A DNA stretch of 64,000 nt from Stromatinia cepivora. Lineage: Eukaryota > Ascomycota > Leotiomycetes > Helotiales > Sclerotiniaceae. This document shows, one piece after another, positions 24,047 through 35,503 of the stretch (its first letter is position 1; every line of letters starts with the position of its first letter). The DNA lies in NCBI GenBank assembly GCA_014898415.1, contig RCTD01000002.1:2232001-2296000 (forward strand), read 5' to 3'. The translations under genes and the position numbers were made by a program. The notes under the pieces are model-generated. The model saw nothing but the letters and a program-made list of their open reading frames with translations. It made no database searches and had not been told where the DNA came from.

Positions 24047-26587
24047 CTACCAACCCCCACCACCCCCTTTCCCACCAAACCCCCCCTCCTCAATCTTCTT
24101 CATCCCCTGACCCCTCTGACTCTTCTGCTGCGCCGCCTCATGCTTCCTCAATTCCTCCGGCACCCTACTAATACTACTCTTCGTCAACATCTGCTTCAAA
24201 TCATACATGGTATCCGCATCCTCATTGCCCAAGAAAGTAATCGCCACACCACTCTTCCCCGCTCTTCCCGTCCGACCAATACGATGCGTGTAACTCTCGA
24301 TATTGGTCGCCATGTTAAAGTTCACCACTAGCGAAACGTCCGGTACATCGATACCACGACCCGCCAAATCCGTCGCGACGAGCACGTTAGTCGCGCCCGA
24401 ACGGACGGAAGCCAGAGCTGCTTCACGCTGTTCTTGGGTTTTGGATCCGTGAAGCGTGACGGATGTGAAGCCCATATGTTTGATATCGCGAGCCACGGCA
24501 TCGCAGTTACGTTTGATATTGACAAAGACGATGATAGGAGGTTGGAATTCACCCGAGGCGAGGATTTCATTGAGACGCTTTTTACGTTTATCTTCACCGG
24601 CGACAAATTCAACGCGTTGTTCAACGGTTTCGACTGCTTCACCAATGTTACCGATGGTGACAATGGCGGGGCGACGAAGATACTTTTTGGCGATTTTTTC
24701 GACGGCTGGAGGCATGGTGGCTGTGTACATCATAGTTTGACGATAACGATCCTTGCCTCCTAGATGCCTACTCATTGCTTGGGCATCTTCTGCATCATCT
24801 GTATCTGGCTTCTCATTACTGACAGGAAGGGCATCTAAAATTTTATTGACGGATTCTTCGAATCCGAGATCGATCATACGATCTGCTTCATCCATGATGA
24901 TATAACAACATTGACCCAAGACGAGAACTCGTCGTTCAATACAATCAACTAGACGACCGGGTGTAGCAATGATGATTTCAGCACCGTTACGAAGGTTGTA
25001 AGATTGTTCTTCCAGAGAATGACCACCAACGATACTAACACAAGTAAACCCAAGTGGTGTTGCAAATTTTTTGGCTTCAACCTCAATTTGTTGTGCCAAT
25101 TCACGGGTAGGTGCGAGAATGATAGCGTAAGGTCCGTCATTCTTTGTGAATTCGTTCAGTGGAGGTAATTCAGAAATGTAGACCAGTAATGGCAGTAAGA
25201 AAGCCGCAGTCTTACCAGAACCAGTAACGGCAACACCGATTAAATCTCTGGCCTGCAGTGCTATAGGAATAGCAGCTCTCTGTACTGCTGATGGCTCGTC
25301 ATAACCAACTTGATTGATAACATCCAGAAGGCGTTTTGGTAACTTGGACTCCGACCAACTTCGCATAGGATTGGGAATTGCCCCTCCTTTTGTACTGATA
25401 TTGAAATCCTCCTTAAAAATACGCCAATCTCGTTCTCGCATATGTTCCAGTTTCTTCTCACTCCAATGTTTGTCGAGTGAGTTCCTGCCGGCATCTTCTT
25501 TCCTCCGCCTCTCCATTTCCACAATTTCTCGTGCACGCGCACTTCCAGCCTCCATATCTCGTTCTTCTAGAGCTTTGGCATATTTCAAAGTTGCTCCTTC
25601 ATCTTCTGCAAAGCCAGCCAATCTACCTCGGCCATATAAACCTGCTTCCGCACGATTTTGGTAAATAGGATTGTAATCCGGACTAGTATCCTCCTCAGCA
25701 TTCCACTCAAAATTAAATTTCTTCTCAGTTGTCCTCCTGCGTTTCTTCTTCGCAGAAAATGTTGACTGATTCGTTTCGGCACCCATGTATCGCGTTCTTA
25801 TAAGAGCAGCTTGTAGATCTTCCGCATTCGCAGGACGTTTCTCCCCAGCCACTGAAGCTTTGCTCGTCCCTGCAGCAGCAGTAGCTGGTTTGGCTGGTTT
25901 AGATGGTGGCTCCATGTCATTCGGCTTATCACTGGTGGATCGATTTTGTTGACTATTCCGCATAGCTCGAGGCCCAGTAGGCACAAAGGAGGAATCTCGA
26001 CGCCCATTATCCTGCTGATATGACCGTTCATAACCATCTCGTCCATTCGCTGCAGATCCATGTCCGTTTCCATTCACACTTCCTACAGGTATTCGGTTAT
26101 CTTGCTCTGCCTCGCGCTTACGCTTCTGTTCGTCGACCTCTTTTGCTCTTTTTTCAAGAGCCAGCTTCTCCCGAGCAGCTTTTGATAGAAATTTAGGCTG
26201 TAATTTTAAAGAATTAGTACTGGTACGAGGAAATTCTAGACATGCGTTGTGAACATGGCTGCCAACTTTATGTGAAAGGGAAAGATTACATACCTTGGCT
26301 GCAGCCTCATCTGCCTCTTTCTTTTTCTTCAAAATATCCTCGATACTCAATGGACCGGGTTTTGGAGCTCCCCAACCCTTCTTCTTTTTGGGTTCTGGGG
26401 GAGGAGGCTGTAGTTCGGACGGAGGTGGTGGTGGAAGATCACTAGAAGGGGGAGGAGGTGGAGCTAATGAGCTTGGGGGTGGTGGAGGGACGAATGAATC
26501 TGGAGGTGGAGGTGGAGGACTTCCATCACTATCTTTGGGAGGCGGTGGTACTGCATCAATACTATTTAAGTATCCGTTTAAAGCCAT
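24047..26587 (-). CDS. prp28: DEAD-box ATP-dependent RNA helicase Prp28 (U5 snRNP)
   Basis: Prp28 swaps U1 for U6 at the 5' splice site during spliceosome assembly in the nucleus. Exons 26587..26294 and 26197..24047 give 814 residues. The 96-nt intron (GTATGT donor, TACTAAT branch, TTACAG acceptor) keeps the reading frame and has no stop. I chose the ATG at 26587 (MALNGYLNSIDAVPPPPK), because the 12 residues before it look non-coding. The N-terminus is proline-rich, followed by a basic/charged region with KKKRRRTTEKKF. The helicase core shows the Q-motif region (residues about 390-410), VAVTGSGKT, PTRELAQQI, TPGRLVD, MDEADRM, TAT, IIVFVN, ATDLAGRGID and HRIGRTGRAG. DEAD is intact. The charged N-terminal region and the position of the core match the Prp28/DDX23 family. 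It shares a short divergent promoter with the ribosomal protein gene at 26840. Confidence 0.95.
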   Translation of the reverse strand: MALNGYLNSIDAVPPPPKDSDGSPPPPPPDSFVPPPPPSSLAPPPPPSSDLPPPPPSELQPPPPEPKKKKGWGAPKPGPLSIEDILKKKKEADEAAAKVCNLSLSHKVGSHVHNACLEFPRTSTNSLKLQPKFLSKAAREKLALEKRAKEVDEQKRKREAEQDNRIPVGSVNGNGHGSAANGRDGYERSYQQDNGRRDSSFVPTGPRAMRNSQQNRSTSDKPNDMEPPSKPAKPATAAAGTSKASVAGEKRPANAEDLQAALIRTRYMGAETNQSTFSAKKKRRRTTEKKFNFEWNAEEDTSPDYNPIYQNRAEAGLYGRGRLAGFAEDEGATLKYAKALEERDMEAGSARAREIVEMERRRKEDAGRNSLDKHWSEKKLEHMRERDWRIFKEDFNISTKGGAIPNPMRSWSESKLPKRLLDVINQVGYDEPSAVQRAAIPIALQARDLIGVAVTGSGKTAAFLLPLLVYISELPPLNEFTKNDGPYAIILAPTRELAQQIEVEAKKFATPLGFTCVSIVGGHSLEEQSYNLRNGAEIIIATPGRLVDCIERRVLVLGQCCYIIMDEADRMIDLGFEESVNKILDALPVSNEKPDTDDAEDAQAMSRHLGGKDRYRQTMMYTATMPPAVEKIAKKYLRRPAIVTIGNIGEAVETVEQRVEFVAGEDKRKKRLNEILASGEFQPPIIVFVNIKRNCDAVARDIKHMGFTSVTLHGSKTQEQREAALASVRSGATNVLVATDLAGRGIDVPDVSLVVNFNMATNIESYTHRIGRTGRAGKSGVAITFLGNEDADTMYDLKQMLTKSSISRVPEELRKHEAAQQKSQRGQGMKKIEEGGFGGKGGGGGW

Positions 26588-26839
26588 TATTGATGGTGTA
26601 AAAGGGAGATATGGTATCTCCAAACCAGATAATATCTATGGTTTTATAGATTTCTGGAGATTAAAATCTGCAGAAGAGTTGGCGCAATGCAAATAACTTT
26701 TGAGATGAATATGTTTTTGGGAGGAGGCAAGGCTGAGAGTCGAGGCAGACAAAAGCCTTCGGCTTACATAATCACCAATCATGAATTTTATCTCGACACC
26801 AACATCATCGTAAAATCTCAGCCTTCAGTGATAATCAAG
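26588..26839. promoter_or_regulatory. Bidirectional promoter region between prp28 and the mL59 gene
   Basis: The two start codons face away from each other with 252 bp between them, so both promoters must lie here unless one gene starts inside the other. No TATA box is obvious on either strand. The shared use is inferred from geometry only. Confidence 0.5.
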
Positions 26840-27544
26840 ATGCTGAAGCCCAGGCAATACGTGAAGCTCGCGCAGTCGCTGCCGCCGCAGCTTCAAAAGT
26901 TCTTCGCCCGTTATCCACCTCAAGCCATTCTTCCGCAGGTTAATGCTGTCAACACGACTTCCGATGCGGCGGCGTCAGAAGCTGTTAAGAAGGCTGGATT
27001 GAACGCAGAGGAATCTTTGGATACAGCTACACACCCAGCAGTGACAGAAGCGACATCGCCATTTAAGCCCCATAAGCATCCAATCACTGGGAAATGGCAT
27101 GACCCGGTATTTTCCTTAAGACGACAGGCGGATTTGTGCAAGCTTGCACGACAACATGGAGTGGAGGAACTTCTGCCGCTCTCTGTAAAGAGCACGGAGG
27201 AGAAATTACGCAAGAGAATGGAGAATGGACTGAGGGTGAAGGGTACTGGTGTGGGACAGAGAGTCAAGGGAAAGGAATCCGAGAGAACATTGAAGTCGAG
27301 GTATGTTTGAATTATTGCATTTGATGGATTGCTTGACGAAATTGTTCTTGCATATTTTGGCACATATACTGATTCATGGGTTTCACCAGATTGGAGAAGA
27401 GAAGAAAGGCTATGTTAGAGATGCCACAGATGATCCAGACATGGAAAGAGGTTTGTCTTCCCATATCAAGTCAATCTCATGTTCGGCTACTAATTAATTT
27501 CGCAGAGAGGTCATGGTCGTGGATGGAAGAAATGGCCAAAATAG
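26840..27544 (+). CDS. mrpl25: Mitochondrial large-subunit ribosomal protein mL59 (MRPL25 family)
   Basis: This is a fungal-type mitochondrial ribosome protein of the large subunit. Three exons, 26840..27300, 27390..27450 and 27506..27544, give 186 residues. The introns have GTATGT and GTTTGT donors, and the second has a CTACTAAT branch site. The start MLKPRQYVKLAQSLPPQLQK is family-like, followed by FFARYPPQ. The middle carries HPITGKWHDPVFSLRRQADL and an RKRMENGLRVKGTGVGQRV segment. The last exons supply LEKRRKAMLEMPQMIQTWKE and the conserved basic tail GHGRGWKKWPK. An in-frame ATG further upstream (26687) would overlap the prp28 side of the promoter and reads like non-coding DNA, so I rejected it. 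Confidence 0.88.
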
Positions 27545-29209
27545 ATATGATAATGAAGATTATTTGGCACAATATCAGCCTTGTAGCAAGACTACTCGTT
27601 GTACAAACACCATATTGGGAATGACTGCATGGGAAAAGGCGTTTCAAAACATTGTAAATTGGTGCAGAATACACCATCTCTTTAACCGATTTAAAGAAAA
27701 CCTACGATACACCTTATATATATTTTCAAAGTTGCATATGTGAGACCTATATGACCCGAAGATCCGAGAAGGCTTTGCTTTTGTACACATCCGTACAGCA
27801 CATGAGAACTCAAAGCATGCAATTTGGTCGAAGCGTTTTCTAAGCATTTGCATCCTACTGTTTGTCGAGTGAATGTAGTGTATATTGAAAGTTTACCAGT
27901 GTGGCAAGTAGTAGACCCCTCCACGTGAGAAATGGCCATGCATGCAGTGTTGGGGTGGGCTCGAGGAAAGTTGCAAGGCCAGCTCGACGCCAATCCCCTC
28001 CATGGCAGCGTTAGTGAAACTTGGACAGGATAGATCCGAGAACAAGGTTCCTCTCATTTGTCTTCACAGATTCGTTGGCCAGACCCAAAAGCGATGAGTG
28101 GCAAAAAAAGATTCACGGTGGTCCATCTCAGGGGATAGTCCAACCACCACGACATATGGATCTTCTTTGGAAAATTCCAAATTCGATAATATGATAATGC
28201 AGATCAGGCACGAGAAAAATAAGTAGAGTAGAATACTAGATAGATACCGAGGTTTGGATAAATTGGTTTCGATGGTGATCATGAAAGGATGACTTCGGGA
28301 TATCTGATATCTTGATTCTTTACTCTCGGTGTTATCTCGCATGAGAAGTTAAAAGAACCCTTGTAGCGATCTTTTTTTTTTTTTCATACGGGTGCGTCTC
28401 CCCCCCCCCCCCCCCCAACAAAAAACGATAATCAGAATTGTTGGGGAAAACTTTCGGGTAAATTGATTAATTAAGTTTAGTGTAGGACCCTTTCTGCAAT
28501 GCCATGCATGATATTATGATATGCAAGGATAAATTCCATATGGTGATAACTTGATTGGTCAATTTGAACATCAAGTCACTTCCAGTCATGGGCAAAAGTC
28601 ATGATGGTAACCATAAACCCTCGCCGTTGGATCAAATGTGATATTCCTTTCATAAGATCATTAATGCCCAAATGAAGCTGGTCAGCTCACTTTTCTCTAG
28701 AGTTCATCCCGGAAGTTTTGTTGCCAATATGATTATCTAAGCACATTAAAAACAGGCTGAATTTGATAGACAAAAATGAGCCTATGAAGTCGAAATAGTT
28801 TCTTATGTATTGGGGGGGGGGGGGGGGGGTGTACATTTGGGCTTTTCTCACACAAGCTGAACGCTGTGAAACATCAACTTCTACGCTGAGCTATCTTGTT
28901 CGTGTCCCCACAGAATGAAGAATGAATTCCCTTCCAAGTTCACAGCGACACTAGGCTAAGGTATTCTACCCTATAGTTCTGGAGCACTTTGAAACCGACC
29001 TGTCAAGGATTCTCCACGACGGAATTAAGAGGTGGTGGCGTGAGCTTCAAATCAATCGGAATGTCCGTTTATCTAAGAAGGCGGGACAAAACGAGGGGCG
29101 GCAGGAAGAGAGATTGTTGTAGTTTTGTAGATGGTGGTACGAGATGTCACCAGACAATCACTCACTTCAAGGGAGTTAAAGAGTTAATGTTGAGCAATTC
29201 TCTGTTGTA
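27545..29209. other. Gene-free stretch with homopolymer tracts
   Basis: No gene is supported. A T run (28371-28384) and a C run of about 17 (28400-28416) lie near each other, and a G run of about 18 lies at 28811-28828. Confidence 0.45.
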
Positions 29210-29329
29210 ATATTGTATATTGTATATTGTATATTGTATATTGTATATTGTATATTGTATATTGTATATTGTATATTGTATATTGTATATTGTATATTGT
29301 ATATTGTATATTGTATATTGTATATTGTA
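29210..29329. repeat. 7-bp tandem repeat, unit TATTGTA, about 17 copies
   Basis: The unit TATTGTA repeats perfectly head to tail. The array lies about 1 kb upstream of the desaturase start codon. Confidence 0.93.
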
Positions 29330-30354
29330 ACTTGTGGTGGCAATCGAATTAAGATAATAGATAATTGGATTCTTGATGTTTCTCCACTACTAGTAGTAGT
29401 TAGTATAGGTAGTTAGCTCTTTGTAAACATAACAGAAATTCAGGTTAGAAAAGGATATGCTCACTGGTGATGGCGTAGATGCAGATTGGTGGAACAGATT
29501 GGTGGAACACGATCTTCCTTTGACAACAAAGCTGGAAAGTCTGTTGAAAATTCTAAAAATCTTTTTTTGATACTGTCATGTGGTGTATCAGATCAGTCAA
29601 TCGTAGCATGCTGCAGCTTTTATTAGATTCTTCCTGAATATTTTCTAGTGAGTTATTTGTTATATACATTTTATACATTTACATTTTAAAAGTTTGGTTG
29701 GTTCCTCCTTAGCTCTTTCCCATTACATACGAGAGAGAGATCAGAGAGCCAGGTCAACTGCACTAAAAGTGACACTAAAATCCTGGTCAACCTGCAGTAA
29801 CACTACCTACTACCTACCTACAAGTCTTACGGGGAACATTTCTTTCTTTTTCTTTTTTTCTTTTTTTCCTTTTTTCCTTTTTATTACTTTAGGGCCAAGC
29901 GACTTTAAATATCCCTCCAAAAGCTCCACCACTCAATTCATCCCTCCATCCCTCCATCCTTTAGATCCGACCTTCCTCGATTTAGACAAACCACCCTAAG
30001 TCACTCTCCCTCCCTTTAAAACTCCATCTTCTCCCCTCACTTATCTCTCTTCAACCTCTTTATAATCTTAATACGCCTCTTAAAGAGTGTGTACAGAAGC
30101 TCGTAAGTATATTTCTCCAATATTCGATCCAATTAGAAGCTTTCGGAAAACTGATAATACCACGGGTAATAGAATTTATCGTTGAGCCTTCTTTAATTGA
30201 TATCCCGCCAAAACCTCAACAAATTTGGTCAATTCACTCTCCATACTCGACTTAATTTGGTCCTTCAATCTTGACTCGAATTTCGAAGTGATAATTTCCT
30301 TCGAACTTTCATTCTTTTCCTTTTGGAGTTTGAGTCTACAAAAATTACAATACA
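29330..30354 (+). promoter_or_regulatory. Promoter and 5' leader of the desaturase gene
   Basis: A strong pyrimidine tract (TTTCTTTTTTTCC type) covers about 29842-29885, and CT-rich sequence continues to about 30050, which is typical just upstream of fungal transcription starts. A near-perfect donor, GTAAGT, at 30103-30108 lies 250 bp before the ATG and suggests a 5' leader intron. The matching acceptor was not settled. Confidence 0.45.
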
Positions 30355-31788
30355 ATGGCCTCTACTACTGCTCTACCAAAGCCTACCGTCCTTCAAAGGA
30401 CGGTTACTTCTTCCACTGCCGAATCCTCCCCTTCGACAGCTGTCGGCTCACCCAATGATACCCCTAGACAATCTCCTTCGTCTACCTCTCTGTCGTCTAT
30501 GTCATCCCTAGGCGACGATGTCAAGAAGACCAAGGCAACTGGATATGGCAAGCTCATCGATACCTACGGAAACGAATTCGAACTTCCAGATTATACTGTC
30601 AATGACATCCGAAACGCAATTCCTAAGCATTGCTACGAGCGCTCGGGAGCACTAGGTCTGGCTTATGTTGCTCGTGATATTGCCAGCTTGGCAATTACCT
30701 TCTTCCTTTTCAACAGATACCTTACACCAGAAAATGTTCCCTCTACCCCAGTTCGCGCTGTGTTGTGGGCTGTATACTCCATTGTTCAGGGGTTATTTGG
30801 TACCGGTCTCTGGGTCCTGTCTCATGAATGTGGCCACCAATCTTTCTCTCCTTCAAAGGTCTTGAACGACACAACTGGATGGATATGTCACTCTGCTCTC
30901 CTTGTCCCATACTTCTCGTGGAAGATCTCCCACGGCAAGCACCACAAGGCAACTGGCAACATGGAGCGTGATATGGTTTTCGTTCCCAAGACTCGTCAAG
31001 ATTATGCCAACCGCCTCGGGAAATTCGTTCACGAACTTCACGAGCTCACCGAGGAAACTCCAATTGCAACTCTCATCCATTCTGTCGGCCAACAACTTTT
31101 CGGCTGGCCTCTATACTTGTTCATGAACGTCACCGGCCACAACTATCACGAGCGTCAACCTGAAGGTCGTGGAAAAGGAAAAGTCAACAGCTTCTGGACT
31201 GTCAGTCACTTCAACCCATCCAGTCCTATTTATGAAGCCAAGGATGCCAAATTGATTTTGTTGAGTGATCTTGGTATCGCCATCACCGTCGCCGCTCTGT
31301 TTATGCTCACCAAGACCTACGGTTTCTACAACATGGCCATTTGGTACTTCGCTCCCTACCTTTGGGTCAACCACTGGCTCGTTGCTATCACCTTCCTTCA
31401 ACACACCGACCCAACTCTTCCTCACTACTCAGGCGAGAGCTGGAACTACGTTCGTGGAGCTGCTGCAACCATTGATCGTGAATTTGGATTCGTTGGTCGT
31501 ACTCTTCTCCACGGTATCATCGAGACTCATGTTCTTCATCACTATGTCAGCACCATTCCATTCTATCACGCGGACGAGGCTACCGAGGCTATCAAGCCTA
31601 TCATGGGCCGTCACTACAGATCCGATACACGAGGAGGATCTCTCGGATTTTTGAAGAGCTTGTGGTCCAGCGCTCGTTGGTGCCAATGGGTTGAGCCATC
31701 CGAGGGTGCTGAGGGTGAGGGCAAGAATGTGTTCTTCTTCCGTAACCGCAACGGGCTCGGTACACCACCAATGAAGCTTAAGGCATAA
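30355..31788 (+). CDS. fad2: Omega-6 (Delta12) oleate desaturase, endoplasmic reticulum
   Basis: The enzyme introduces the Delta12 double bond into oleate esterified to membrane lipid, giving linoleate, using cytochrome b5 electrons in the endoplasmic reticulum. The gene is one uninterrupted frame of 477 codons. The three histidine boxes of membrane desaturases are present: HECGH at 157-161, HGKHH at 193-197 and HVLHH at 392-396. Hydrophobic segments surround residues 105-160 and 305-350. The N-terminus (about 1-55) is Ser/Thr/Pro-rich, and the first conserved block is LIDTYGNEFELPDYTVNDIR. Length and box spacing fit the Delta12 group. A closely related Delta15 (omega-3) activity cannot be excluded from motifs alone. 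It stands alone, about 1.1 kb from its convergent neighbour palF. Confidence 0.9.
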   Translation: MASTTALPKPTVLQRTVTSSTAESSPSTAVGSPNDTPRQSPSSTSLSSMSSLGDDVKKTKATGYGKLIDTYGNEFELPDYTVNDIRNAIPKHCYERSGALGLAYVARDIASLAITFFLFNRYLTPENVPSTPVRAVLWAVYSIVQGLFGTGLWVLSHECGHQSFSPSKVLNDTTGWICHSALLVPYFSWKISHGKHHKATGNMERDMVFVPKTRQDYANRLGKFVHELHELTEETPIATLIHSVGQQLFGWPLYLFMNVTGHNYHERQPEGRGKGKVNSFWTVSHFNPSSPIYEAKDAKLILLSDLGIAITVAALFMLTKTYGFYNMAIWYFAPYLWVNHWLVAITFLQHTDPTLPHYSGESWNYVRGAAATIDREFGFVGRTLLHGIIETHVLHHYVSTIPFYHADEATEAIKPIMGRHYRSDTRGGSLGFLKSLWSSARWCQWVEPSEGAEGEGKNVFFFRNRNGLGTPPMKLKA

Positions 31789-32307
31789 ATTTGAGTAGAC
31801 GAAGTGCTCGTAAGCTCATATGCTGGTGTAGGGGATTAACCAAAAAGTAACTACGTCGTGTGGTGATTTGTCTGCTTTTGCATTGTCTGTCGATTTTCCG
31901 GGGAATGGGGTGTTGGGAGGCGCAAAGACTCACTTTTCACGTTTCAAAATCATTTTGGGACATTCGCTCGCTTCAATACACTTTGGTCATTGCGGTGTTG
32001 GAGGATCAAGATCACTTGCCATTACTTCCCGCTTGGAGCTAGAAGTTAAATAGAGTTAGAAAAGAATAACTAGAATAAGAGCCTAAAAATGAAATCCATG
32101 AACAATCATTTTATTTTATATAATCCTGCTCCTGGTGAATGTGACAATGCTAGATGGAGATAGTTGATGAGCTCCTTATACTATTTTTCGGAAGTGGATA
32201 GATAGAGATACCTTGTAAGTGGTCTGCTAAAGAGTCAGTCCCTCGGTGGCTGGCGCTGGATCAGATATGTGGGTGGAGGATGGATGTATTGGTTATTGGG
32301 ATTTTCG
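31789..32307. other. 3' region of the desaturase gene
   Basis: No gene is supported. Short open frames on the + strand at 31860-32053 lack motifs and probably lie in the 3' untranslated region. Confidence 0.35.
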
Positions 32308-32560
32308 ATTTAGAGATTTAGAGATTTAGAGATTTAGAGATTTAGAGATTTAGAGATTTAGAGATTTAGAGATTTAGAGATTTAGAGATTTAGAGATTTA
32401 GAGATTTAGAGATTTAGAGATTTAGAGATTTAGAGATTTAGAGATTTAGAGATTTAGAGATTTAGAGATTTAGAGATTTAGAGATTTAGAGATTTAGAGA
32501 TTTAGAGATTTAGAGATTTAGAGATTTAGAGATTTAGAGATTTAGAGATTTAGAGATTTA
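32308..32560. repeat. 8-bp tandem repeat, unit AGATTTAG, about 31 copies
   Basis: The unit AGATTTAG repeats perfectly for 253 bp, the longest array in the window. It lies between the convergent desaturase and palF genes, about 400 bp past the end of palF. Confidence 0.95.
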
Positions 32561-32954
32561 TGCTGAATGCGAGAGGGGTGGGATGTTTTGGGGAAAGAGG
32601 GGGAGGAGGGGGGAAAGAGAATATGGTTAAGTGATGTGATTGGGTAGGTGGTGAGGTGGCAAGGTTAAGGTTAAGAAGGTTGGTTATGCATATGAAATCT
32701 CTCGACGTATTATAACATAACACACATAGTATAACCACCGCATCGAATATGAGAAGAGAAGAAAGACGGACGGTTAATGATTGATAAGCGAAGCAGACGA
32801 TAAGTTTGGGTTTTATTTTTATGTATTATGTATTCATTTCATTTAAATCATCCGCTAATCCTTCCAAGCTTCCCCAATCTCTATATAGCATATCTAAAAA
32901 CGTTTCGCTGTTCATGGGTATTCATTTATATTGTGTGTTCACCACATCCGCAAA

Positions 32955-35473
32955 TTATCTTTCATATCTCGGCGGTAGGCTCTCATGACCCGCTCTTGGC
33001 CCTTCAAAATCTTGATGTGCATATCCTCTCCCGTATTCATCTTCTTCATGAAATATCGGCGCTGAGGGTTCATGATCATGTGGTGCCGAGGCTGCACCGC
33101 CCTGTTGGCCACTCTCGCCTTCCTCTTCCACATCGGGAAATTCAGATGGTGCGCTCGCTTCGGCTAGGAGTCTTTGACGTTCCAGTTCTTGTTTATCGTC
33201 TGTGACATTCGAGGCATGTGGGGTAAGGTCTGAGAGGCTGGGAGCTGAGGGGCCGATACGTGGAATTTCGGTCAATTGCGAATCTGGCCGGTCAACTAGA
33301 TGAGATGCAAGGGGTCTGGAACTGCTGGGTGTTAGACCATCGGCTGTGTAGAGATCTTCGTCATTTGAATTAGGAGGTGCAGATGGCTCAACATTGCCCC
33401 TTGCTGCCGCCGATGATGACGAAGATGATGATGCTTGAGGAGGCTGACTAGGGAGAAGTCTCTGTTCTGCTCTTCTAAGTCGTTCTTTTTCACTGAGATC
33501 TGCTTGTCCGGCGTCTCCCGGTGGTGGTACATATATTTGAGTATGTGAAGGCGGTGGGTATCTAGAATTTTGACCAGCATGCTGTTCATAATTTTGATTA
33601 GATTCATAAGGATATGGTCCTTCGCAATTTGGATCGTAATAATGGTAAGGATGATTGAGATATTCTGCATTTTCCTGTTGTATATACTCGTGATCGAATG
33701 GTTCCTCGTGTATCGGGTTATGAGCCAGCGATAGTGTGACTGGCCTTGAATTCGAAGGTTCAGCTGGTTGTTTGCCCGTATGCCTTGCTTTATTCCGAGC
33801 ACTATCCGTAGTCCCAACAATCACTTCGAAAACACATGCAACCACGCTTTTCTCTCGCCTAATGTGATCTGTATCGACAATGCTACCCCCAAAGGCAGCC
33901 AACATGCCAGCATTTCCTTCTGATCTATTTCCTGTGCTTCCATAAGCAGCAGGAAGGCTAACAGTTCCAATCCGTGGTACATGTCGTTGTTGGCCGGCTA
34001 ACTTCCCTCCTAGATCCACTACAACTTCAACTTGGTATTTAAAATTCACCATCTGGCCAGGCACACCACTTATAGTTGGAAAGCAGTCTTCGGGAACTCT
34101 GACAGATGCTGTAACATGGGCAGACAGAGTTGTAGGGTCAACGATGAGTGGCGCAAATGTCTGTGAAAGGTCCTTCCGGAAGACGCTGGTTGATCCAGCG
34201 GAACTTAGTGACAGGCCACCCAATCCGGTCTTAGATTTAGGATAGTATTCTTCATGCTTTAGTCTTTCGGCTTCTTTTCCTTTAATATCTTTGAACAGTG
34301 ACAGAGGAGGCGCAGAATCTATTCGGCCTTGTCTGTAGAACGTAATTATAATCCCATGCATACTTTTGATGGCTTTGGTGTGCTGTACGCTGATTTTCAG
34401 GGGCAGATAGTCTCCTGGTAAACATCCAGACTTGAGCAATTCTATTGTGGCTGTGATAGTTTTGTCTTCCATGGAATTGCTGCTATTCCCTTGACTATCT
34501 CGAGCAGACCGAGCAGACCGAGCAGACCGTGCTGATGATGGAGCATGTCCCAACCGAAAGCTGAGGCCTGTACTACTACTGATCGTACTATCCGTACTGA
34601 AGGTACTTTGAACGTCGCTTTGCACTGGGCTCCGAGGTTGTATTTGGCTATCAAGTATTCCCACTTGACTCACAGATTCATCAGACCGTGGCGATGTGGC
34701 TTCGGTCGTATCACTAATCGATCTCGTGTCCGTATGTTCGCGGGATGAAGAAGTGTCTTTTGGCTTGATGGATCTCTTTCTCTTTGCTCGTTTCGATATT
34801 GGTTCTAGTGATATTGTTCGCGGACGGGGTGGACCCAAGGGACCGACATCCACTCTTTCTACCAGCTCCACCTTCCTTTCGCACATTGAAGTCGCGGCTA
34901 TTGTCGTTGGACGCGTAATCGTCGAAGAGATCTGATATGATATCGTTCCTCTCTCGAACTATTCAACTTCATTAGTATAAGTCGCATTGGGTTCGTTCGA
35001 AGGTTGCCTACATCCACGCTCGTGGGAATACCCTTGGTGGGAAACTCCAGTTCGAAATTGAATTTATATACCCCGGCATCGAGTCTACCTTCACCGCATA
35101 ATGTAACTTCATCTTGGAAAAGTGAACAATAACCGTTCCCAAAGTATTGTGATTTCATAGGATTGGCCGAGGCAAATGCCGCCGTATCTGGCAAGGGCTC
35201 GTTCGCTCCATTGGCATTCTTGTAGACATGTACGAAACCGTGTAGGCAGACAGTGAGATGGGTGATTCGTACGGGTTTGACCACAGTCAATACAACGGAC
35301 CCCCTTACCAGATCCCCGGGTGCATACCGCCGATGAGGTTCAAGTGGTTCGATATGGAAGTCAGCCAGGTTGCGCGTACGAGACTTCAATGGTGCAGTCA
35401 ATCTAGAAAACAGAGAGCGACCTGTCGATGCTGTCGGCGACGACTGAGCCGTTGAAGTGGCGTTCGCGCACAT
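32955..35473 (-). CDS. palF: Arrestin-related pH-signalling protein PalF/Rim8
   Basis: PalF links the ambient-pH receptor PalH at the plasma membrane to the ESCRT machinery, leading to PacC activation. Exons 35473..35012 and 34958..32955 give 821 residues. The 53-nt intron (GTAGGC donor, ACTAATG branch, ATAG acceptor) joins PTKGIPTSVD to FERGTISYQISST. The arrestin N-domain covers about 35-220 with NLADFHIEPLEPHRRYAPGD and VRITHLTVCLHG. The arrestin C-domain covers about 290-480 (ELLKSGCLPGDYLPLKISVQ; VRVPEDCFPTISGVPGQMVN). The C-terminal third is disordered and rich in Ser, Pro, Gln and Tyr, ending SLPPRYER. Length is in the range of filamentous-fungal PalF. Two PacC-type hexamers sit just upstream of the start. 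Confidence 0.92.
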
Positions 35474-35503
35474 GCTAATATAATATATGATAATGTTCGC
35501 GAT

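Noticed and set aside
26599..26623. Upstream ATG at 26623 as the prp28 start
   Set aside because: The 12 extra residues are hydrophobic and unlike the family, whereas MALNGYLNSIDAVPPPP is a natural start.
29213..29416. 67-codon frame with repeating YCILYIV
   Set aside because: It is the translation of the TATTGTA array.
32955..34886. palF as a single-exon protein beginning MCERKVELVERV
   Set aside because: The arrestin N-domain is encoded upstream and joined through a good intron at 35011-34959.
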